A stretch of 20,817 bases of DNA from an uncultured Collinsella sp. (GTDB lineage: Bacteria > Actinomycetota > Coriobacteriia > Coriobacteriales > Coriobacteriaceae). This document shows, one piece after another, positions 13,751 through 20,299 of the stretch (its first letter is position 1; each line of letters starts with the position of its first letter). Position numbers and translations under genes: made by a program. The DNA lies in NCBI GenBank assembly GCA_902496845.1, contig CABVCJ010000036.1:1-20817 (forward strand), read 5' to 3'. The notes under the pieces were generated by a model, which ran no database searches, was not told the DNA's origin, and saw only the letters and a list, made by a program, of their open reading frames with translations.

Positions 13751-14758
13751 GTGGCGAACGCCATCGAACAGCTCACGGACCGCGTGCTCGTGCTCGGCCG
13801 CCTCACCATCGTCCGCCGTGCCATCACCGCCGTGGCGGTCACCATTTCCGCCGTTCTTCAGACATTTCTGATCCAGGCGTTCATTCGGCCCGCTGACCTG
13901 CTTCCGAGCGGTCTCACCGGCGTCGCGGTCCTGCTCGATCGCGTTACCTCGCTTGGCGGCGTTCATATCGACATCTCGCTCGGCATGCTGGCGCTCAACA
14001 TCCCCGTGGCGTTCCTATGCTGGAGTGGCATTAGCAAGCGCTTCGTCATCTTCTCGATGATGCAGGTTGTGCTCTCATCGCTGTTCCTCAACATCTTTCA
14101 CTTTGCCCCGTTTTTGGGCGACAAGATCATGCTCATCATTTTTGGCGGCGTGGTCTCGGGTCTGGGCGCTGCCATCGCGCTCAAGTCCGGCGCATCCACC
14201 GGGGGCACCGACTTTATCGCGCTGTGGGTCTCCAACCACACGGGCAAGACCATCTGGGGCGTCATCTTTGGTTTCAACTGCTTTATCCTGGCGATCTTTG
14301 GCTTTATGTTTGGCTGGGACAAGGCGGCGTACTCCATCGTGTTCCAGTTTATTTCGACCAAGACCATCGACAGTTTCTATCGTCGCTACGACCGCGTGAC
14401 GCTGCAGATCACGACGCGCAAGGCAGACGAGGTCATGACCGCCTATGTTGACCATTTTCAGCACGGCATTAGCTGTGCCGAGGTCATCGGCGGATACAGC
14501 CGCGAAAAGATGTACCTGCTGCATGCTGTTGTCTCGACCTACGAGAGTCAGGACATTATCAAGCTGGTGTGCGACATTGATCCCGGCGCCGTGATCAACG
14601 TGTTCCACACGCTCAACTTTGTGGGCGGCTGGTGGGGTGGTCATGTCGACGAGCCCATGCCCACGGCCGTACCCGATCCCGACAAGCCCGCACGTATGGC
14701 CAGCAGGCGGGCGCACCTCTGCGAGCAGGACAGCCTGCAGCAGGATGACGAGAAGTAG
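13751..14758 (+). CDS. YitT-family membrane protein (DUF161 plus C-terminal DUF2179)
   Basis: This is a 335-residue protein with about five or six membrane helices (roughly 22-210), followed by a cytoplasmic DUF2179 domain (about 215-290). YitT landmarks are LIQAFIRPADLLPSGLTGVAVLL, GVVSGLGAAIALKSGASTGGTDFIALW and the YRRYDRVTLQITTRKADEV start of the C-terminal domain, with NVFHTLNFVGGW near its end. The biochemical role of this family is not established. The GTG start at 13751 is chosen because GAAAGGAG (13738-13745) is 5 nt upstream. The C-terminal 45 or so residues are Pro/charged and probably disordered. It ends in a strong terminator (14799-14841) and appears monocistronic. Confidence 0.9.
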   Translation: MANAIEQLTDRVLVLGRLTIVRRAITAVAVTISAVLQTFLIQAFIRPADLLPSGLTGVAVLLDRVTSLGGVHIDISLGMLALNIPVAFLCWSGISKRFVIFSMMQVVLSSLFLNIFHFAPFLGDKIMLIIFGGVVSGLGAAIALKSGASTGGTDFIALWVSNHTGKTIWGVIFGFNCFILAIFGFMFGWDKAAYSIVFQFISTKTIDSFYRRYDRVTLQITTRKADEVMTAYVDHFQHGISCAEVIGGYSREKMYLLHAVVSTYESQDIIKLVCDIDPGAVINVFHTLNFVGGWWGGHVDEPMPTAVPDPDKPARMASRRAHLCEQDSLQQDDEK

Positions 14759-14798
14759 GGTTTTGGCATTTTGCCGGCCAAGCGTAGTCCATCCGAAT

Positions 14799-14841
14799 GA
14801 GCCCCTCGAAAGCCTCGTTGCTTTCGAGGGGCTCTCGTTTG
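14799..14841 (+). terminator. Intrinsic terminator after the YitT-type gene
   Basis: A perfect 14-bp stem (GAGCCCCTCGAAAG at 14799-14812, complement at 14821-14834) with an 8-nt loop is followed by TCGTTTG. It lies 40 nt after the stop codon. Confidence 0.88.
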
Positions 14842-14852
14842 CCCAGATAAAA

Positions 14853-14885
14853 CCTACCAAAATGAAGCTGTCGCTTTTTGGTAGG
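14853..14885. repeat. Short inverted repeat CCTACCAAA...TTTGGTAGG
   Basis: CCTACCAAA (14853-14861) pairs with TTTGGTAGG (14877-14885), with an inner AAGC-TGTC-GCTT stem-loop at 14865-14876. It lies between the YitT terminator and the GntR 2 promoter region. It may be a second terminator-like or extragenic palindromic element; no function is assigned. Confidence 0.5.
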
Positions 14886-14926
14886 GAGGGTGTATCGTTT
14901 TATCAATATGAGGTAACATGAAACTA

Positions 14927-14949
14927 GACGTTATATACGTATTAGTTAT
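14927..14949. promoter_or_regulatory. Possible autoregulatory operator of GntR regulator 2
   Basis: AGACGTTATATACGTATTAG followed by TTAT lies about 30 bp before the GntR 2 start. AGACGTTATA also occurs at 8857-8866 in the PTS operon promoter, and the reverse strand carries TATAACG half-sites like operators 2a and 2b. This suggests, weakly, that GntR 2 binds its own promoter, the EamA promoter and the PTS promoter. Confidence 0.4.
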
Positions 14950-14977
14950 TTCAATATTTCGATAAGAGTGATTAGAT

Positions 14978-15697
14978 ATGCCCGCGCCCAAAAATGCACC
15001 GCTTTACCAGCAGATTTACGACGAAATCAAGGATGCGATCGAGAAAGGTGTTTATGCACCCAAGGAGCGTATTCCGTCCGAGCTTGAGCTAGCCGAGCAG
15101 TACGACGTGAGCCGCATTACGGTGCGCCGCGCCGTCGAGGAGCTGTGCTCCGATGGCTACCTGGTTAAGCAGCAGGGCCGTGGCACCTTTGTCTCCACGC
15201 CGCACATCAATCGCCAGTTTCACGCCTCGACGCTGCAGACGTTTACCGCGCTGTGTGCCGGCAACGGCATGAAGGCCGGTGCGCACGTGATCGATCGCCA
15301 GATCGTTCCGGCGCGCCAAAACGAGATGGAGTTCTTTGGCCTGCAGAAGGATGCGCTGCTGCTGCATATCAAGCGCGTGCGTACGGCCGACGGCGAGCCC
15401 ATCTTTGAGGAGAACATCTTTGTGCCGTTTGATGCCTACCGCGAGCTGTTGACGGCCGATCTTGAGGACAAGTCGATTTTTGCCGAGGTCGAGCGTGTTG
15501 GCGGAATCCCGATTGTCTCGGTTGGCTACCGCACGGTCGAGGCCGTTCGTGCCAATACCGAGCAGGCGGCCGAGTTGGGCATTGCTCCGCACGATCCGCT
15601 GCTCAACCTGCGTGCCAGCTTTACCGGTCCCAATGGAGAGCCGGTCCTGATGGGTAAGCAGTACTACGTGGGATCGCGCTACGTCATGGTCATGTAA
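14978..15697 (+). CDS. GntR-family regulator with UTRA domain (regulator 2)
   Basis: This is a 239-residue GntR/HutC-type regulator. The winged helix spans about 5-75 (APLYQQIYDEIKDAIEKGVY, recognition region YDVSRITVRRAVEEL, wing QQGRGTFVS). A UTRA effector domain covers about 90-235 (LLHIKRVRTADGEPIFEENIF, LLNLRASFTGPNGEPVLMGKQYYVGSRY). It is clearly paralogous to regulator 3 (18053), sharing ITVRRA, QQGRGTFV, RVRTADG and YVGSRYV. ATG 14978 is preceded by a purine-rich GATAAGAG rather than a strong AGGAGG, suggesting low expression, as is usual for repressors. It is likely to regulate the TATAAYGACYATAACG sites, by inference from similar sequence in its own promoter. It is followed immediately by the D2 structured element. 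Confidence 0.92.
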   Translation: MPAPKNAPLYQQIYDEIKDAIEKGVYAPKERIPSELELAEQYDVSRITVRRAVEELCSDGYLVKQQGRGTFVSTPHINRQFHASTLQTFTALCAGNGMKAGAHVIDRQIVPARQNEMEFFGLQKDALLLHIKRVRTADGEPIFEENIFVPFDAYRELLTADLEDKSIFAEVERVGGIPIVSVGYRTVEAVRANTEQAAELGIAPHDPLLNLRASFTGPNGEPVLMGKQYYVGSRYVMVM

Positions 15698-15860
15698 GTT
15701 ACGCGGTTTTACCAAACCGCGTAACGGCTCGACGCTACAAGCCCGCCAGAACGGCAATCTGCCTTTCAACTTCGGCGGCATGACCAGAAGGTCAATGCCG
15801 CCTCGTTTCAAGGCACCTTGCTCGCTCTGACGGGTTTTCGCTGTCGTTGCCAAAACATCG
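15698..15860 (+). other. Two-hairpin structured element D2 (partner of 7310-7468)
   Basis: It begins directly after the GntR 2 stop codon. Hairpin 1 has a 12-bp stem (15698-15709 with 15714-15725) closing a TACC loop. Hairpin 2 has an 8-bp stem GGCGGCAT/ATGCCGCC (15774-15781 with 15795-15802), one unpaired A, and the inner hairpin GACC-AGAA-GGTC (15782-15793). Compared with D1, five of the eight outer pairs of hairpin 2 are different yet all remain paired, and the whole of stem 1 differs, while both loops are identical. The tail GGCACCTTG...TTGCCAAAAC is shared. Confidence 0.7.
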
Positions 15861-15870
15861 ACTACCCGCA

Positions 15871-15972
15871 GAATGAGCGTGGAAAATCTCCCGTTTTTGG
15901 CTTGGTGACGGGCTTAAAGGGGGGAGATTATCCATACTCATCCGGAAAGTGCCCAAAAATCCACGCTCATTC
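15871..15972. repeat. 102-bp nested palindrome upstream of recQ
   Basis: The outer arms GAATGAGCGTGGA (15871-15883) pair with TCCACGCTCATTC (15960-15972), 13 bp perfect. The inner arms AATCTCCC (15885-15892) pair with GGGAGATT (15922-15929). TTTTTGG (15894-15900) can alternatively pair with CCAAAAA (15952-15958). It is a hairpin element of the same general style as the other intergenic repeats but with unrelated sequence, and it has no coding potential. Confidence 0.7.
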
Positions 15973-16030
15973 GCCTTGGATTGCATCGCCCGTGGCCGGC
16001 AGCCGCGCGGCACCGGTCCGCGTGGCGGCG

Positions 16031-16036
16031 TATAAT
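16031..16036 (+). promoter_or_regulatory. Likely -10 box of the recQ/gntR transcript
   Basis: A perfect TATAAT in an otherwise GC-rich stretch, 31 nt before the recQ start codon. No clear -35 hexamer is found 16-18 nt upstream. Confidence 0.45.
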
Positions 16037-16067
16037 CGGCGGCAGATGACTTAGACGTTAGGAAACC

Positions 16068-18050
16068 ATGACCGATAGCATGCAGCAGATGGCGCTTGAC
16101 ACGCTCGGCGCCTATTTTGGCTACACCTCGTTTCGCCCGGGGCAGGACCGCATGGTGGATGCGATCCTTGCCGGTCGCGATGCGCTGGGCGTTATGCCCA
16201 CGGGCGCCGGCAAGTCCATTTGCTATCAGGTGCCCGCGCTCATGCTACCCGGGATCACCTTTGTGGTGAGTCCGCTGCTGTCGCTTATGGAGGACCAGAC
16301 CCGTGCGTTGCTCGCGGCGGGTGCGCGACCCAGCTATCTCAACTCCAGCCTTACTCCGGCCCAGCAAAACACCGTGCTCAAGCGGGCGCGCGAGGGCCGC
16401 TATCAGCTTATGTACGTGGCACCCGAGCGTCTGCTCGAGCCGCGCTTTTTAGCCTTTGCGCAGGAGGCCGCGGCGGACGGCGGCATTGGCGTGCCGCTCG
16501 TGGCCATTGACGAGGCCCACTGCGTGAGCCAATGGGGCCAGGATTTTCGCCCCGCCTACCTGCAGATTCGCGAGTTCATCGATTCCCTGCCGCAGCGCCC
16601 TATCGTGGCGGCCTTTACCGCTACGGCGACCGAGCGTGTGCGCGCGGACATTCAGCAGATGCTCGGTCTGCAAAACCCCGCGACTGTGGTGACGGGCTTC
16701 GATCGCAAGAACCTCTACTTTGGCTGCGAGGAGATGGGCGACAAGGCCAAGGCAGCGTGGGTGCGTGACTATGTGATCGCGCATTCGAGCGAGAGCGGCA
16801 TCGTGTATTGCTCGACCCGCAAGACGGTCGATGCGCTGGCAGGCGAGCTTGTCGAGGCACTGGGTCCCAGCGGCATTCGCGTTGGCCGCTACCATGCAGG
16901 CATGGGCAACGACGCCCGTCGCCAAAGCCAGCGCGCCTTTATCGACGACGATATTCAGGTGATGGTTGCCACCAACGCCTTTGGTATGGGCATCGACAAG
17001 CCCAACGTGCGCTACGTGATTCACAACAACGTGCCCGAGAGCATCGAGGCCTACTACCAGGAGGCGGGCCGTGCCGGCCGCGATGGCGACCCGGCCAGCT
17101 GCCACTTGCTGTGGAACGGCAACGATTTTCGCATGCGCCGCTTTCTGATCGATCGCGGCGATGCTGCCGATGAGGCGCTCGACGACGAGCAGCGCGCGTG
17201 GGCGCTCCAGAATCGCTACCGCCTGCTCAGCCAGATGGAGGGCTACTGCAATACCACCGGCTGCCTGCGCGAATATATGTTGCGCTACTTTGGCGACGAG
17301 GCCGCGGCCGAGCATGCTGCCGCGGCTGGTGCGGGCGCCACCGCCACGGACGAGGCCGAGGGCTGCGGCAACTGCAGCAACTGCCTCACGCAGTTCGAGG
17401 TCGAGGACGTCACCGATATGGCCCGCGCCGCTGTGCGCTATGTGGCCACGCGACCTATGCGCTTTGGCAAGTCGCTCATCGCCGACGTGCTCCACGGCGG
17501 CAACACCGAGCGCATTCGCCAGATGCATCTGGACGAGGACCGCGGCTACGGTGATCTGTCGAGCGAATCGGTCGGGCGCATCAAGGACATCATCGGCCAG
17601 CTGTGTGGCCGCGGTTATTTGGCCGCCTCGCAGGGGCAGTACCCGGTCGTGGGGCTGGGCCCGCGCGCCGGCGAGGTCGAGGACGAAGCATTCGCCTTTA
17701 CCGTTAAGCGTCGCGCGTCCAAGCGCAAGGCCTCGGCCCGCGCCCGCCGTGCGGTGGATCTGCTGCGCGAGGAGGCCGAGCTGGATCAGCGCCCGCGCGT
17801 GGGTGACGACGCCGAGCTGTTCGAGCGCCTGCGTGCCCTGCGCAAGGAGATTTCGACCGAGCTGGAGATGGCGCCGTACATGGTCTTCTCTGACAAGGCC
17901 CTGCGCGGCCTGTGCCGCCTACGACCTCAGACACGCGACGAGCTTATCCAGGTCAACGGTATTGGCGAGAAAAAGGCCGATGCCTTTGGCGAGCAGTTTA
18001 TGGCGGCGATTGAAGAGTTTGAGTCCGAGCATGCACGGAATGGAGCATAA
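16068..18050 (+). CDS. recQ: ATP-dependent DNA helicase RecQ
   Basis: This 3'-5' SF2 DNA helicase for recombination and replication-fork repair has 660 residues. Walker A is K49 in MPTGAGKSICYQ, motif Ia VVSPLLSLMEDQ, and motif II D148-E-A-H followed by CVSQWGQDFRPAY (the RecQ aromatic loop). Motif III is FTATATERV, and motifs V-VI are ATNAFGMGIDKPNVRYVIH and YYQEAGRAGRDG. The zinc-binding Cys are C399, C433, C436 and C439. The first two are 34 residues apart against 17 in E. coli RecQ, owing to an Ala-rich insertion (EHAAAAGAGATATDEAEG). An RQC-type winged helix and a C-terminal HRDC domain (about 575-655, with VNGIGEKKADAFGEQF) follow. ATG 16068 has AGGA close upstream. The stop is 2 nt from the next gene, a GntR regulator, an unusual partner. 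Confidence 0.96.
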   Translation: MTDSMQQMALDTLGAYFGYTSFRPGQDRMVDAILAGRDALGVMPTGAGKSICYQVPALMLPGITFVVSPLLSLMEDQTRALLAAGARPSYLNSSLTPAQQNTVLKRAREGRYQLMYVAPERLLEPRFLAFAQEAAADGGIGVPLVAIDEAHCVSQWGQDFRPAYLQIREFIDSLPQRPIVAAFTATATERVRADIQQMLGLQNPATVVTGFDRKNLYFGCEEMGDKAKAAWVRDYVIAHSSESGIVYCSTRKTVDALAGELVEALGPSGIRVGRYHAGMGNDARRQSQRAFIDDDIQVMVATNAFGMGIDKPNVRYVIHNNVPESIEAYYQEAGRAGRDGDPASCHLLWNGNDFRMRRFLIDRGDAADEALDDEQRAWALQNRYRLLSQMEGYCNTTGCLREYMLRYFGDEAAAEHAAAAGAGATATDEAEGCGNCSNCLTQFEVEDVTDMARAAVRYVATRPMRFGKSLIADVLHGGNTERIRQMHLDEDRGYGDLSSESVGRIKDIIGQLCGRGYLAASQGQYPVVGLGPRAGEVEDEAFAFTVKRRASKRKASARARRAVDLLREEAELDQRPRVGDDAELFERLRALRKEISTELEMAPYMVFSDKALRGLCRLRPQTRDELIQVNGIGEKKADAFGEQFMAAIEEFESEHARNGA

Positions 18051-18052
18051 CG

Positions 18053-18808
18053 ATGGCATCCGACGATAAAACCGAGCGCACTGAGGTGTCCGCCGTGCCG
18101 CTGTACCAGCAGGTTATGGATGACCTAAAGGGCGAGATCGCGCGTGGCGTGTACGCATCCGGCTCGCGCATTCCTTCCGAGATGGAGCTCGCGAAGTACT
18201 ACGGCGTGGGACGCATCACCGTGCGCCGCGCCATCGAGGAGCTGTCGCGCGCGGGGTATCTCAACCGTCAGCAGGGGAGGGGCACGTTTGTGTGCGCGCC
18301 CAAGCTCAAGCGCAAGATTGTCCAGAAGGGCGACGTTCAGAGCTTTTCTGAGGGTTGCGCTGGCAACGACATGGTGGCCGGAGCACGCCTGGTGTCGCGC
18401 ACGGTGGTTGCGGCGACGCGCGAGGACGCGGTGTTTTTTGGGGTGGAACCCGGCTGCGAGCTCATCGTGGTCGAGCGCGTGCGCACGGCAGACGGCGTGC
18501 CCGTCATGCTCGAGAACAACGCCTTTGTGCTGGCCGACCATCCCTATCTGCAGACGCTTGCCGACAAGGACCTCACGGACAATTCCATCTTTGCGCTCGT
18601 TGCCGAGCATTCGGGCCGTGCGCCGCTCAAGTCAGACCCCTGTACGGTGGAGATTGCGCTTGCCGATGCTCAGGCGGCCCCGCTGCTGGAGGTGCCGGTC
18701 GGCGAGCCGCTCTTCTATATGGAGGCATACTTTACCGATGCGGACGGGCGGCCCCTGCTGCTCGGACGCCAAAAGATCGTGGGCTCGCGCTACGTGTTCG
18801 ACATCTAA
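18053..18808 (+). CDS. GntR-family regulator with UTRA domain (regulator 3)
   Basis: This is a 251-residue GntR/HutC-type transcription factor. The winged helix lies at about 12-85 (VPLYQQVMDDLKGEIARGVY, recognition region YGVGRITVRRAIEEL, wing QQGRGTFVCAP). The UTRA domain spans about 100-248 (LIVVERVRTADGVPVMLENN, LFYMEAYFTDADGRPLLLGR, KIVGSRYVFDI). It is paralogous to regulator 2; the recognition helix differs at the SR/GR position. Its ATG lies 2 nt after the recQ TAA, with GGAG inside the recQ end, so translation is probably coupled and its level set by the recQ promoter. Two ATAGRACAACATAGAAC sites follow it, in front of deglycase 3, the likely target. The ligand is probably a phosphorylated sugar-amine, by context. 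Confidence 0.92.
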   Translation: MASDDKTERTEVSAVPLYQQVMDDLKGEIARGVYASGSRIPSEMELAKYYGVGRITVRRAIEELSRAGYLNRQQGRGTFVCAPKLKRKIVQKGDVQSFSEGCAGNDMVAGARLVSRTVVAATREDAVFFGVEPGCELIVVERVRTADGVPVMLENNAFVLADHPYLQTLADKDLTDNSIFALVAEHSGRAPLKSDPCTVEIALADAQAAPLLEVPVGEPLFYMEAYFTDADGRPLLLGRQKIVGSRYVFDI

Positions 18809-18817
18809 CGTCCATAG

Positions 18818-18834
18818 ATAGAACAACATAGAAC
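18818..18834. promoter_or_regulatory. Putative operator 3a upstream of deglycase 3
   Basis: ATAGAACAACATAGAAC is a direct repeat of ATAGAAC with a 10-bp period. A second copy with one mismatch lies 62 bp downstream (18880-18896). The paired arrangement fits binding by the adjacent GntR regulator 3, possibly with looping. Confidence 0.6.
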
Positions 18835-18851
18835 AAATTTGGTGAAATGAC

Positions 18852-18880
18852 TTCACGTGCATCGTCGTGCGTGCTATAAA
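18852..18880 (+). promoter_or_regulatory. Promoter of deglycase 3
   Basis: TTCACG (18852-18857) and TATAAA (18875-18880) are separated by 17 nt, the standard spacing. The downstream operator 3b begins at the last base of the -10 box, so a bound repressor would cover the transcription start. Confidence 0.6.
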
Positions 18881-18896
18881 TAGGACAACATAGAAC
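18880..18896. promoter_or_regulatory. Putative operator 3b overlapping the deglycase 3 promoter
   Basis: ATAGGACAACATAGAAC matches operator 3a at 16 of 17 positions and abuts the -10 box. Just downstream, GAACGAC (18893-18899) and GTCGTTC (18916-18922) can form a hairpin in the 5' leader. Confidence 0.62.
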
Positions 18897-18952
18897 GACC
18901 GCAGGTACGAGCTGTCGTCGTTCAAAGCCGCCACACAAGGAGGAACATCACC

Positions 18953-19921
18953 GTGAACGCACATGATCTGGTTCAGGAAATTATCGAGCGCAAGGGCAAG
19001 ATTGAGAACGTCTTTTGGATCGCCTGCGGCGGTTCGATGATCGACCTGATGCCGGCCAACGAGCTACTCAAGCGCGAGGCCACCACGTTTACCTCGACGG
19101 TCTACACGGCACGCGAGTTTTGCCTGATGGCTCCCAAGAGTCTTGGCGAGAAGTCACTCGTCATCGCTTGCAGCCACAGCGGCAACACGCAGGAGGTCGT
19201 CGACGGCTGCGAGATGGCGCTGGCCGCCGGCGCCGAGGTTGTCGCCCTCACCGACCGCGAGGGCTCCAAGATCGATAACGGCAAGTGGACCACCTGGGTC
19301 TATCCGTGGGGCGAAGGCGTGCCGCAGGCCGAGGTGCCGCAGGGCATCGGCGCCCTGATGGCTGCCGAGCTGCTCGACCAGCAAGAGGGTTACGAGGCGC
19401 TTGCCGACATGTACGCCGGCCTTAAGCAGATGGATGCGCTGCTGCCCGCTGCCCGCGAGAAGGTCAACGCCGAGCTGGGCGATCGCTTTGCCGAGCTCTG
19501 CCAGCAGCACGAGTTCTTCTATATCCTGGGTTCCGGCCCCAACTTTAGCCAGACCTACGCTATGGCCATCTGCTCGCTCATGGAGATGCAGTGGCAGCAC
19601 TGCTGCTATATCCACTCCGGCGAGTACTTCCACGGCCCGTTCGAAGCCACCGAGCCCGGTGTGTTCTATTTCGTGCAGCTCGGATCGGGCGAGTGCCGCC
19701 CCATGGAGGAGCGCGCGCTTGCGTTCCTCAACACGCACACCGATACGGTCATGGTGCTCGATGCACTCGAGTACGGCGTGGGCGAGGTGCCTGCCAGCGT
19801 GCGTTCGTACCTGGAGCCGATCTTCTTCTACAACATGAGCTGCGAGCTGCGTGCCGCTCGCGGCAAGGTATTCGACCACAGCCCCGAGGTTCGTCGCTAC
19901 ATGGGCATCGAGCAGTACTAG
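18953..19921 (+). CDS. SIS-domain 6-phospho-Amadori deglycase 3 (FrlB-like)
   Basis: This 322-residue cytoplasmic SIS-domain enzyme is close in layout to fructoselysine-6-phosphate deglycase FrlB. The first SIS loop is IACGGSMIDLMPANELL and the phosphosugar loop is the canonical CSHSGNTQEVV. The likely catalytic pair is E211 (SLMEMQW) and H227 (HSGEYFHGPFEATEPG), and E224 is the Glu of the GEYFHGP motif. The C-terminus PEVRRYMGIEQY resembles the RRYYGGLVEY ending of E. coli FrlB as I recall it. The GTG start at 18953 has AAGGAGG at 18937-18943. It is transcribed from its own promoter with two operator sites and is next to GntR 3, away from the PTS. It would therefore act on substrate imported by the PTS at 8894-11495 or by a transporter outside this window. 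Deglycase identity is by family. Confidence 0.87.
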   Translation: MNAHDLVQEIIERKGKIENVFWIACGGSMIDLMPANELLKREATTFTSTVYTAREFCLMAPKSLGEKSLVIACSHSGNTQEVVDGCEMALAAGAEVVALTDREGSKIDNGKWTTWVYPWGEGVPQAEVPQGIGALMAAELLDQQEGYEALADMYAGLKQMDALLPAAREKVNAELGDRFAELCQQHEFFYILGSGPNFSQTYAMAICSLMEMQWQHCCYIHSGEYFHGPFEATEPGVFYFVQLGSGECRPMEERALAFLNTHTDTVMVLDALEYGVGEVPASVRSYLEPIFFYNMSCELRAARGKVFDHSPEVRRYMGIEQY

Positions 19922-19943
19922 GTACCGGGAATTATCTTTTTTG

Positions 19944-19976
19944 ACGGGGTCTGCGCTGCGCGCGGGCCCCGTTTTG
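19944..19976 (+). terminator. Intrinsic terminator after deglycase 3
   Basis: ACGGGGTCTGCGC (19944-19956) pairs with GCGCGGGCCCCGT (19960-19972), with two G-T wobbles and a 3-nt loop, and runs into TTTTG. It is 22 nt after the stop codon. Confidence 0.85.
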
Positions 19977-20010
19977 CGTTGTGGCGGCCGGATTCGTGTC
20001 TGCGCGAAAA

Positions 20011-20192
20011 CGAAGTTGAATACTTTTCCGCGAAGTGAACGACCTGTTTTGGACCCCCGAAGCATCCACACTTTTTGGTGGCAAAACCGCAGGAAAAACT
20101 CGACGAAACCGCAGGAAACAGCGCTTGAAAAATGTCGATGCTTCGGGGGTCTAATTTTGCTCGTTCACTTCGCGGAAAAGTATTCACCTTCG
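20011..20192. repeat. Near-perfect long hairpin element C with two AAACCGCAGG boxes
   Basis: The outermost arms (20018-20042 and 20161-20185) are complementary over 25 bp without mismatch, extending to about 32 bp with one mismatch (20011-20042 with 20161-20192). A second 15-bp perfect stem pairs 20052-20066 (GACCCCCGAAGCATC) with 20137-20151. A third, imperfect stem pairs 20068-20076 with 20127-20135. The apex contains AAACCGCAGGAAA twice (start 20083 and 20106). The stems have no sequence in common with copies A and B, but the apical motif is the same. It lies in the convergent gap between deglycase 3 and the dehydrogenase gene. Confidence 0.88.
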
Positions 20193-20215
20193 ATTTGCAA
20201 ACGTGTTGCATGAGC

Positions 20216-20257
20216 AAAAAAGCGGGCCGCGCCGGTAGTATTCCGGCGCGGCTCGCT
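20216..20257 (-). terminator. Intrinsic terminator of the minus-strand dehydrogenase gene
   Basis: A 15-bp stem (20243-20257 with 20221-20235, one wobble) and 7-nt loop are followed, on the minus strand, by six T (20221-20216). It lies 43 nt after the stop codon of the gene at 20300. Confidence 0.9.
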
Positions 20258-20299
20258 TAGTATCGCGCTTAGATTCGCAAGGTTGCGGTAGCTAGCGGC

